Source: a virus. Taken from it: DNA of 37,827 nucleotides. Below, one piece after another: positions 26,689 through 33,401 of this stretch. The notes under the pieces were generated by a model that saw only the letters and a list, made by a program, of their open reading frames with translations, was not told the DNA's origin and did no database searches. The stretch lies in IMG/VR virus record IMGVR_UViG_3300007960_006942, positions 1 to 37,827 of that record; one strand, given 5' to 3'. Within the stretch, counting starts at the first letter, position 1. Each line of letters begins with the position of its first letter. Made by a program: the position numbers and the translations under genes.

Positions 26689-26728
26689 GTTTTAGGGGCT
26701 CAAAAATAACTGTATTGTTAGTAATCAT
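26681..26728 (-). CDS. Mini-ORF of 15 codons between the two cupin genes
   Basis: It begins at ATG 26728, overlapping the stop of the RmlC-like gene (TAATG), behind a very good GGAGG ribosome site 8 nt away. It reads MITNNTVIFEPLKHE and stops at TAA 26683-26681, overlapping the ketoisomerase start (ATGAGTAA). It may be a leader peptide that hands ribosomes to the next gene. Alternatively it may be the remaining N-terminus of a lost hexapeptide acyltransferase, since such enzymes often begin in this style. Neither can be proved here. Confidence 0.4.
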   Translation of the reverse strand: MITNNTVIFEPLKHE

Positions 26729-27153
26729 TATTTGTCCTCCGTAGACCAATCTTCACCAAAGGCTCCCGGTGGGGCGCGGTATTCATCGTGTGGATCATAT
26801 TTCTCTGTTAAATAATATAACATGATGGATCCTGGCTCTAGAGCTTTATACCCGTGATACACACCGGGCTTTATAGATAAAGATCGAGGATATTTATCGG
26901 ATAAATATTCCCACTTCACTTCGTATTTGCCATCTTTAGTTGGAATCGCCAATCCCACTTTGAATGATCCTCTGACACAAAACCAATAATCAGTCTGTTT
27001 CTCGTGCTTATGCCATGCAACAATATGATTAGTTGAATTAACATGAGAAATATTAATTTGATCTGCCACATCAGGAAATAAGTTAAGACATCTCTGTGCG
27101 CGGTCGTCCTCGTGATATTGAACGTTTATCACGCTAGTTAAGTTTGTTGACAT
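26728..27153 (-). CDS. RmlC-like cupin, probable sugar-nucleotide epimerase
   Basis: This is a 141-residue cupin. The core 'AWHKHEKQTDYWFCVRGSFKVGLA' and 'LSIKPGVYHGYKAL' with 'LYYLTEKYDPHDEYR' resembles the RmlC (dTDP-4-keto-rhamnose 3,5-epimerase) fold, including the catalytic His region. It is shorter than classical RmlC (about 180). With RmlA and RmlB in the cluster it could epimerise dTDP-4-keto-6-deoxyglucose. No RmlD reductase is seen in the window, so a full dTDP-rhamnose route is not shown. The gene starts 2 nt after the methyltransferase stop. Confidence 0.78.
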   Translation of the reverse strand: MSTNLTSVINVQYHEDDRAQRCLNLFPDVADQINISHVNSTNHIVAWHKHEKQTDYWFCVRGSFKVGLAIPTKDGKYEVKWEYLSDKYPRSLSIKPGVYHGYKALEPGSIMLYYLTEKYDPHDEYRAPPGAFGEDWSTEDK

Positions 27154-27155
27154 TT

Positions 27156-28337
27156 TTACAAAGCTCTAACACTAGGCACATGCGTCACAAAAACACCACC
27201 TCTAGCTAAATATTCAACTTCTTTTTGAAGTATTTCCTCTTCATAGTTCCAGGCTCCCAAGAATGCTACTTCTACTGATTCATCAAAGCCGGCCTCTGGT
27301 GAGACAACAGGAATGTGAACCCCAGGAGAAAACTTATTCTGCTTATCAAGCGTAGTGTCCACTACATAATCTATTAAGTCTGGTCCTATACCGCAATAGT
27401 TAAAAACTGTTGTAGACTTAGAAGTACCACCGTAACTCACTATCTTTTTTCCAGCTAACTTATAATCATGTAAAAGTTTAAGTAAATCTTTTTTTGATTT
27501 CTCGACTCTAATGCTAAAATTTTGATAGGTAATCAAATCTGCTAGGCCAGCTGCTTTTTCAGCTTTTAATGCATCATATACGTTCTGCTCCACTTCTATA
27601 TTATTGTTAGACAACTTTTTAACATAGAATCTATTGGAGCCTCCGTGTACTTTTAACGCCTTCACTCTAAAGATCTCAAGTCCTGCTTCTTTAAGCAACT
27701 TATCTATTGATAGCACAGAAAAAATGTGAGCATGTTCATCATATATTTGATCATAAGACCCTCTTTCTATCATCTTCAATAACGAAGGGTCCTCAAAGAC
27801 AAAAACTCCATTATCCGAAAGTGTGTGTTCTACAGCTTTAAAAGCATCTTGTATATTGCCAATGTGACACATACAGTTAGCAGAAAATATTAAATCCCGA
27901 GATCCGTGTTCGCAGAGAATTTTTTCTGCCAGATCGAATGTCCAAAATTCTGGATAAGTAGAATACCCTAATTCATTAGTTATTTTTGCGAAATTTCCAC
28001 AAGGCTCAACAGCAATAGTAGTATTGGCATTAAAGTGTGAAACAAAAACCCCATCATTACTGCCTATTTCCAAGCTTCTTTGTGGATTAAACTCTTTCTT
28101 AAGGTTATTTGCCGTTTTTTCAAAATGCGATTGCATTGTACGCGACATTGATGATTTATATACATATTCCTCATTAAACATTTTTTCAGGAGGAACGAAC
28201 TCTTCTAATGATACTAGATACGTATCGTCATCAAATAACACTCTTAAATCAAAAAAATATTCATTTACAGGATTAGCTATTTTTACAAAACCATTAGCGA
28301 TTGGCTGTCTCCCAAGATCTAGGAAAACTGTTTTCAT
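27156..28337 (-). CDS. Sugar C-methyltransferase (TylC3/NovU-like), zinc-site cysteines missing
   Basis: ATG 28337 has a strong GAGGAG site 7 nt upstream and gives 393 residues (MKTVFLDLGRQPIANGF). The three-part layout of dTDP-sugar C-methyltransferases is present: an N-terminal part normally holding zinc, a central SAM domain ('LEIGSNDGVF', residues 89-98), the 'YDEHAHIFS' catalytic region, and a C-terminal Rossmann-like domain ('KIVSYGGTSKSTTVFNY'). The family's first CxxC is absent because the protein starts after it. The second Cys pair is replaced by 'RVLFDDDTYLVSL'. It would add a branch methyl to a keto-sugar nucleotide. The fold call is firm; activity is uncertain. Confidence 0.85.
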   Translation of the reverse strand: MKTVFLDLGRQPIANGFVKIANPVNEYFFDLRVLFDDDTYLVSLEEFVPPEKMFNEEYVYKSSMSRTMQSHFEKTANNLKKEFNPQRSLEIGSNDGVFVSHFNANTTIAVEPCGNFAKITNELGYSTYPEFWTFDLAEKILCEHGSRDLIFSANCMCHIGNIQDAFKAVEHTLSDNGVFVFEDPSLLKMIERGSYDQIYDEHAHIFSVLSIDKLLKEAGLEIFRVKALKVHGGSNRFYVKKLSNNNIEVEQNVYDALKAEKAAGLADLITYQNFSIRVEKSKKDLLKLLHDYKLAGKKIVSYGGTSKSTTVFNYCGIGPDLIDYVVDTTLDKQNKFSPGVHIPVVSPEAGFDESVEVAFLGAWNYEEEILQKEVEYLARGGVFVTHVPSVRAL

Positions 28338-28365
28338 ATCTTTTCTCCTCTTATTGTCGCGTATA

Positions 28366-29283
28366 TCATAAAACATATAACTCTTTAAACGTATTCATGA
28401 TCTTATCAACTGTAGTTCTCAATACATGGCGACCATCATCTTTAAAGGATTTGTGCGGCTCAGCCATGACTATCTCATATGAGGGCATATAAAATACATC
28501 CTCGCTATCCGTCACCACTTCCATAACAGCGCTGTGAAGTGATGATTTGGCGGCACCAGCATATACATATGCACTCAATCCCTTTTGGGTTGAAGCAACT
28601 AAAGGAACTGGTGATACTGATACTAGTATCTTTAGATTTGAGTTGTGCTTCTTAAGCAAGTCTATAGTCTCCCGTAAATCAGAACACACCTCAGATTGAG
28701 TTAAGTTTGAAAATCTATGTTTTTCTTTTCCTCCCTCGATACCTGCCCAGGGAGCCGCATAAAATGGGTATTCCTTGTCTCCCTCGAAATGCCAATACTC
28801 TGTCTGGCCTAGCGTAATGATAAGAACATCTATATTCTTTAATACATTAGCAAATTTTTGAAATATCTCTTCCTCTTTCTTCAGCGCTTCTTCTATATTC
28901 GACCCCAGAAACATCGGTTGTAGTGATTGACATTTAATGTACGGTGTTCTTATATCGCCGTCGCCAAAATCCCATAGCCTCTCAGAAGGGCTAAATGTTT
29001 CATATTCTAGGGCGGCTTTGACTATTAACTTAATATTACGAGGGTTATAAACCATACCCCATCCAGGCTGGACTGTATTGAAGTTATTCTGGTTCAGCCA
29101 AATAAGTATCTCCTCTGCAAAACAGGAACCAATAGAACTAACTTTGGTTCCTTCGCTGACCAAAGTTGTTTTGGTAAAGTTTTGGATTATGTCATTTGGT
29201 GTTATTTCATAACGCGGTTTTTGAGGGAATTTATCTCTTCCGAACGCTCTTATCGCATAACGCGCCCTTATTTTCTTAAACAT
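28366..29283 (-). CDS. GSCFA-family protein
   Basis: This is a 305-residue protein. It carries the name-giving motif 'SSIGSCFAEEI' (residues 49-59), followed by 'GWGMVYNPRNI' and 'VLIITLGQTEYW', all typical for GSCFA proteins. These are SGNH-hydrolase-like and occur in surface-polysaccharide loci; the reaction is not well established, but acyl transfer or esterase activity on glycans is likely. The gene begins ATGTTTAAG after an AGAAAGGATT ribosome site, the same start context as the sulfotransferase gene. A five-codon ATG-stop (MAKYV) overlaps its start. Confidence 0.85.
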   Translation of the reverse strand: MFKKIRARYAIRAFGRDKFPQKPRYEITPNDIIQNFTKTTLVSEGTKVSSIGSCFAEEILIWLNQNNFNTVQPGWGMVYNPRNIKLIVKAALEYETFSPSERLWDFGDGDIRTPYIKCQSLQPMFLGSNIEEALKKEEEIFQKFANVLKNIDVLIITLGQTEYWHFEGDKEYPFYAAPWAGIEGGKEKHRFSNLTQSEVCSDLRETIDLLKKHNSNLKILVSVSPVPLVASTQKGLSAYVYAGAAKSSLHSAVMEVVTDSEDVFYMPSYEIVMAEPHKSFKDDGRHVLRTTVDKIMNTFKELYVL

Positions 29284-29301
29284 ATTTTGCCATAATCCTT
29301 T

Positions 29302-30012
29302 CTATTTACTTATATTAGCATCGGGTGGTGCCGCAATAAAGTTATTTCGTATACTCTCCGCATATTTAATATCTTCTAAGGTATTAATATCTATGGACCT
29401 CTCTGGTGGGATGAGGACACCCTTTACGTTGCCTTTAAAGAAGTTTCTCTGTTCTAGTACGCGGTTCCAATGCCCCATATAGAAGGCTCCAGATGGCTTG
29501 TAGTATTTTTTGATGAATTTACTATTGGTAAGTCCAGCCTCTAGATTGTCAAAGATGGGCATAACCCAACCATCTTTCATGTTACAAGCCAGCTGTATAG
29601 TCTCCGGAACTTGAGTCATACTGATGACTGTGTCCACGGATCGATCAAAAAGCACCTTGTATCCATTTTTTATGTCTTCCGAACTTACAAACGGGCAAGT
29701 AGGGAGAAAATAAGCAAATATATCAGATGGGGTCTCAATACTCTCCATTAAATCCAGCATAGCGTTTAATGCTGTTGCCTGTACCGTTGCGTGTTCTGGT
29801 GGGCGTGAATGTCTCTCTACCGGCAAATCAGATACAGCATCGTAGATAGCATCCGAATCCGTAGATATCAATATCTGATCAAAACATCCTGACTCTACTA
29901 CTGCTTCAGTCATCCATCGTATAAGAGGTTTTCCGGCGAGAGGATAAACGTTTTTATCTTTAAGTCTGGTGCTACCGCCTCGGGCGGGAATTACTGCTAA
30001 ACTAGTCATCAT
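29302..30012 (-). CDS. NeuA-type CMP-sugar (acylneuraminate/ulosonate) cytidylyltransferase
   Basis: This is a 236-residue protein. The nucleotide-binding start 'LAVIPARGGSTRLKDKNVYPLAGKPLI', 'ILISTDSDAI', 'LPTCPF' and the closing 'RSIDINTLEDIKYAE' place it with NeuA/PseF-type enzymes rather than with classical KdsB. It activates a nine- or eight-carbon ulosonate with CTP. Two adjacent ATGs exist; the second (30009) has better spacing to the AAGGAA site. It follows kdsA after a 95-nt gap, so the most likely substrate is the KdsA product or a derivative. Confidence 0.87.
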   Translation of the reverse strand: MMTSLAVIPARGGSTRLKDKNVYPLAGKPLIRWMTEAVVESGCFDQILISTDSDAIYDAVSDLPVERHSRPPEHATVQATALNAMLDLMESIETPSDIFAYFLPTCPFVSSEDIKNGYKVLFDRSVDTVISMTQVPETIQLACNMKDGWVMPIFDNLEAGLTNSKFIKKYYKPSGAFYMGHWNRVLEQRNFFKGNVKGVLIPPERSIDINTLEDIKYAESIRNNFIAAPPDANISK

Positions 30013-30107
30013 TTCCTTCTCAATACTAGGCTATAATCAAGTTGCTTTGTGGAAGCAACGTTTTCCCGGCGAGCGGAAAGATTTTTAGCTGGAAAGAAAA
30101 CTTATAC
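30013..30107 (-). other. 95-nt intergenic region with two small hairpins
   Basis: This is the longest gap between genes in the window. It contains a 7-bp inverted repeat with 5-nt loop (30041-30047 with 30053-30059) and a second, weaker one (30062-30067 with 30073-30079, one bulge). No U-run follows on the minus strand, so it is not a classical terminator. Weak sigma-70-like hexamers (TTGCTT, 17 nt, TATAGC) overlap the first hairpin. The region could hold a promoter, an RNA-processing site or an operon junction. Confidence 0.4.
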
Positions 30108-30878
30108 TTAGACATTCCCTACAGCCTTTGCTCTACTGACCAACCCTTCAAGGTCAGACAATCTTAACTGGCAATCTCCATCGGATATAGCGCACTCAGG
30201 CTGTGGGTGTACCTCTGCGAAGACTCCATCGTAGTTAAAAATATCAGCAGCAACAAAATAACGCTCTGCAAGATTGCGATCTCCTTGAGTACCATACACC
30301 TGACGTGATCGCTGAATGGCGTGAGTACAATCCAAAATAACCCGATCATAATGTTCCTTTAGTTCATCTACGATACCAAAGTTAACAAACAAATCATGAT
30401 ATCCAAAGTTAGTCCCTCGATCGCAAATCCAAGCTTCACAGTCAGGATTTGTTTCCTTAATCTTATCGACAGACTTAATCAAGTTATTAGGCCCAAGCCA
30501 CTGACCCTTCTTCACGTTGATTTTATCAAAGTGCTTGGCGCACTCAACAATCAAGTCAGTTTGCCGGCACAGGAAAGCAGGAATCTGAATAACATCAACC
30601 AAGCCAACGAGTTTCTCTACCTGATGTGTCTCGTGAACATCCGTGATAAACTTCATGTTAGGAAACTGGCTTCGAGCTTCTTTCCAGACTGAAGCGGCGG
30701 CATCCATTCCTGCACCGCGAGCACCATGAAGTGATGTTCTGTTTGCTTTATCAAAACTAGCTTTCATGTACCACTCATCAGAGTCATCCATAACTTCATT
30801 GATGGTGGCCGCAGCCTCTAAAAACATATCGCGATTTTCCATCGCACAGGGGCCCAAGATCCATACTTTATTTGTCAT
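30108..30878 (-). CDS. kdsA: 3-deoxy-D-manno-octulosonate 8-phosphate synthase
   Basis: This is a 256-residue protein with near-complete KdsA signatures: 'GPCAMEN', 'MKASFDKANRTSLHGARG', 'TDVHETHQVEKL', 'DVIQIPAFLCRQTDL', 'INVKKGQWLGP' and 'CDRGTNFGYHDL'. It condenses arabinose-5-phosphate with phosphoenolpyruvate. Cys11 in 'GPCA', with later His ('CTHAIQ'), Glu ('FAEVHP') and Asp ('AISDGD'), matches the metal-dependent class (Aquifex-type) rather than the E. coli class, which has Asn at the Cys position. The start overlaps the upstream lyase gene by 4 nt, with a GGAG ribosome site. Confidence 0.95.
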   Translation of the reverse strand: MTNKVWILGPCAMENRDMFLEAAATINEVMDDSDEWYMKASFDKANRTSLHGARGAGMDAAASVWKEARSQFPNMKFITDVHETHQVEKLVGLVDVIQIPAFLCRQTDLIVECAKHFDKINVKKGQWLGPNNLIKSVDKIKETNPDCEAWICDRGTNFGYHDLFVNFGIVDELKEHYDRVILDCTHAIQRSRQVYGTQGDRNLAERYFVAADIFNYDGVFAEVHPQPECAISDGDCQLRLSDLEGLVSRAKAVGNV

Positions 30879-31738
30879 CTTATATTCTCCACTACTTTCT
30901 TAATGGCTTCTTCTTCTAGTACAGAAGTTGCGGGCCATGGTTTCCGATTATGGTAGCACGTTAAATCTAAATATTTCAGAGCTATACGCAATGATTTATG
31001 CCATCCATATTTCATAAATACACTAAACATTTGCTTTTCTTTATTTAAAGAATCGGCAGTTAATCCGTCTAGATAATCCTGCTCTACTTTTGGAAAGAGA
31101 TTTCCAACGCCCGATAAAAAGCTGTTTGCACCGGCTGACTGTAGATACTCATATCGGCGCATACTTCCGCCGGCTACAATAACGTCTACTTCAGGGTGGA
31201 TTTCACTAACAAAATCATAGGACTTGCTCAAATTAGAATGCTCTTCTTTTATTCCTTGAAGGATTCCATAGTTGTATAGCTTATTGATTACGGATGCATT
31301 GTAATCCCAACTTCCTCCAGTAGCGTTTCTTATAGTTTTCCCGTGTATGTATATTTTGTTGTCTGTATGGCTACGTAGATCAGACATATAGTCAACAATC
31401 TCATCCTCGCTATAGTATCTTTCAGGATACAAAAGCATTAGCCTACAGGAACTATCGATATAATCATTTGCTCTCTCAATAAAAGCTACTGCATCACGAT
31501 TTGATAGCGCTGGAACTCCTATAATCTTATTTCCCTTAAAGGAGTTGGCCACAGCCTTATTTAAAGCATGTATTTCGTCAATATTAAGAAGATTAAAATG
31601 AGATGTTCCAGCTGTCGTCATGACCGTGTGAACTCCTTGATCTTCCAAATAAGATAGATATCTAATGGTTGATTCTGTTTCTAGACTTTGATCCTCAGAA
31701 TATGAAGCTGGTATTCCTACAACAGTTCTTCTAAGCAT
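30875..31738 (-). CDS. DapA/NanA-family aldolase (dihydrodipicolinate synthase-like)
   Basis: This is a 287-residue TIM-barrel lyase. Family sites are seen: 'TTAGTSHFNLLNIDE' (the GTTGE-like loop), 'LLYPERYY', Tyr130 in 'KIYIHGKT' and the Schiff-base Lys164 in 'QGIKEEHS'. The pyruvate-type aldol chemistry fits NanA-, DapA- or KDG-aldolase-like reactions. In this setting, next to KdsA and the CMP-sugar synthetase, an ulosonate-related role is more likely than lysine synthesis. It starts 22 nt inside the end of the HAD-like gene with GAGGAG upstream. Confidence 0.83.
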   Translation of the reverse strand: MLRRTVVGIPASYSEDQSLETESTIRYLSYLEDQGVHTVMTTAGTSHFNLLNIDEIHALNKAVANSFKGNKIIGVPALSNRDAVAFIERANDYIDSSCRLMLLYPERYYSEDEIVDYMSDLRSHTDNKIYIHGKTIRNATGGSWDYNASVINKLYNYGILQGIKEEHSNLSKSYDFVSEIHPEVDVIVAGGSMRRYEYLQSAGANSFLSGVGNLFPKVEQDYLDGLTADSLNKEKQMFSVFMKYGWHKSLRIALKYLDLTCYHNRKPWPATSVLEEEAIKKVVENIR

Positions 31739-32052
31739 TTCTCACTCTCCTCCCACGTTCTTGTATTAATAGATTTATCATCAATGTATAGATCATAAGC
31801 TGGCTTCCCTAGTATTAGGTCGTGGTGCTTCGCTCCCCATCTCTCAAGTTGAGATTTGGTTACATCATACCAATCTATACCACTCACTGTGCCCCGTGCA
31901 GTCCAGTATGTTATTTCATGGCCTGCATCGTAATATTCATTTACAGCTTTAATGTTATCGTTTATCGGAACTGCTGTTGAATAATCTCTTGCTTGACTTT
32001 TATCGCCGGGTGTACGACAAATCGTTTCATCAATATCTACAAATATTTTCAT
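31717..32052 (-). CDS. Small HAD-superfamily phosphatase-like protein
   Basis: This is a 111-residue protein. HAD motif I is 'FVDIDETIC' (Asp6, Asp8). The 'YWTARGT' strand corresponds to motif II (Thr), and 'GKPAYDLYIDDKSI' supplies the Lys and the acidic motif IV. It has no cap domain and is shorter than KdsC (about 180). It could remove the phosphate from the KdsA product, but similar mini-HADs in capsule loci have other substrates. The gene lies 9 nt after the putative transferase gene and overlaps the aldolase gene. Confidence 0.8.
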   Translation of the reverse strand: MKIFVDIDETICRTPGDKSQARDYSTAVPINDNIKAVNEYYDAGHEITYWTARGTVSGIDWYDVTKSQLERWGAKHHDLILGKPAYDLYIDDKSINTRTWEESEKCLEELL

Positions 32053-32061
32053 TAATCCACT

Positions 32062-32730
32062 TTAAAGATTGTACACTTCTTTAAGGATTTGTTTTGAAGC
32101 TTCAGTGGGTTCAAGAATCTCTGTGTCGAACACAAAACCTTTTTCATCCTTTAAAGCACAAAAAGAAGCGTCTATTTCTCCCCTTTCGTGCAGTAACTTT
32201 AGCATCTTTATTTCTTGATTTTTATCATGACATACTCCAGAACTATGTCCATTGTAGGCATGGCGGCTAAAATCTTGTTCTATTAAGGAAAACCCTACTA
32301 AAATTGGTATCTTTTGAGCCTTTAAACATTCTCCAATAAATGAAAATCCGCATCTCAGCTCTTTTACGAGTCTAAAATTAATATTATTTTTTGCTAAATG
32401 GTTTCTAAAAACTTCGATGTTATTATTGTGAAAGTTTACAAACTGTGTTTTGGTAGATTCTGTTGTGTATTTTTTGAATCGTTCTAAATGCTCTATCGGC
32501 ATTTTATATTTTTTATGATAAAAAGAGATCCATTTCTCCAATGGAGCATCACTTTTGTAGTGGTTGAAGACATGTGAGTTTAAGACTTGATAATCTGACT
32601 CTCTATTGCCATAACCATCTCCAGGCAATAACATGTTATTTCTGACTATAAGTTCCATCGAGTCTACAAGAGGATCAAAATCAACGTTTGAATACGGCTT
32701 TGATCCGCACACAACTACTCGACTTATCAT
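32062..32730 (-). CDS. Unrecognised protein, possible CMP-sugar transferase (GT42-like)
   Basis: This 222-residue protein matches no family I can name with confidence. It opens with a nucleotide-binding-like 'RVVVCGSKPYSNVDF' and 'ELIVRNN'. After a Lys-rich helical middle it has 'GFSFIGECLKAQKIPILVGF' and 'CHDKNQEIKMLKLLHERGEI'. This order resembles GT42/CstII-type sialyltransferases: G-start, mid Asn, a helix before a strand, then an H/D-rich loop and long helix. Its place next to a CMP-sugar synthetase block fits a transferase that uses CMP-ulosonate. The resemblance is by eye only. Confidence 0.6.
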   Translation of the reverse strand: MISRVVVCGSKPYSNVDFDPLVDSMELIVRNNMLLPGDGYGNRESDYQVLNSHVFNHYKSDAPLEKWISFYHKKYKMPIEHLERFKKYTTESTKTQFVNFHNNNIEVFRNHLAKNNINFRLVKELRCGFSFIGECLKAQKIPILVGFSLIEQDFSRHAYNGHSSGVCHDKNQEIKMLKLLHERGEIDASFCALKDEKGFVFDTEILEPTEASKQILKEVYNL

Positions 32731-32732
32731 TT

Positions 32733-33401
32733 TTATCTATTATCTTTCCTGTCTCCAAGGTGATATGCTCTTGCTTGAAGTATAAACCCTACTGGGAATC
32801 CTGCTTCTTTAATCGCGAAACTCCAACTAACATCAGGTGCTTTTCCGAAGATGCCGAATGGTTGAACCATGTTATAAGTCTCTTCATGGACAAAAGAGTT
32901 AGCAACATAAGAAGTAGGGGATTGTTCAATGTAGTTCGAGCTTATATCATATCGAAGTCCTCTATGTCTTAAACCAAATCGAGGGCTAGCAAACTGCATC
33001 CAATCTTCACCGAACTCGTGTCTGTTACCGTCTGCATCCGTTAAACGGAATCCGTATTGTCCTGGGGCCGCTGTAGCAAGAAACTCAGATGATCTTTCTA
33101 GCCAATCTGCATCGGGGAGAATATCGTCATCCAAAAATGCTACCCACTCTTCAGATCGCGTCAGAAGCCCTTCACGGAACTTTCTAGACTTATCCTTCTT
33201 CCACCCCGTATACTCTACAAAAGTTCCTCCACCGCTCTCTACAAGCGTCTGAAGTTCTTTATTTGCCGGTGAAACAAGAGTATATCTTTCACCGCCAACC
33301 GTATTCAAGAAAGTCGGGATGATTTCATCTCTTAAAAGCTTAAATCGTGGATGATCGGCACTATTAAAATCAGAAGTAATCTGAACAACACCTATATTCA
33401 T
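32733..33401 (-). CDS. GT2-like glycosyltransferase
   Basis: This 222-residue protein has the central 'EEWVAFLDDDILPDADWLERS' with the DDD metal site at residues 91-93 and a following Pro/Asp/Trp pattern. It is a typical GT-A core with a short C-terminal part ('GKAPDVSWSFAIKEAGFPVG', ED-like acceptor helix). It transfers a nucleotide-activated sugar to an unknown acceptor. The start overlaps the GT4 gene stop by 4 nt (ATGA), so it is probably translated together with it. Confidence 0.85.
   Translation of the reverse strand: MNIGVVQITSDFNSADHPRFKLLRDEIIPTFLNTVGGERYTLVSPANKELQTLVESGGGTFVEYTGWKKDKSRKFREGLLTRSEEWVAFLDDDILPDADWLERSSEFLATAAPGQYGFRLTDADGNRHEFGEDWMQFASPRFGLRHRGLRYDISSNYIEQSPTSYVANSFVHEETYNMVQPFGIFGKAPDVSWSFAIKEAGFPVGFILQARAYHLGDRKDNR

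Noticed and set aside
30041-30079. Possible intrinsic terminator
   Set aside because: The stems are short and are not followed by a U-run on the transcribed strand.
19385-30878. Bacterial contig or prophage explanation for the sugar genes
   Set aside because: The block is flanked on both sides by phage genes in the same direction, with phage-like overlaps and no integrase, att site or host genes.
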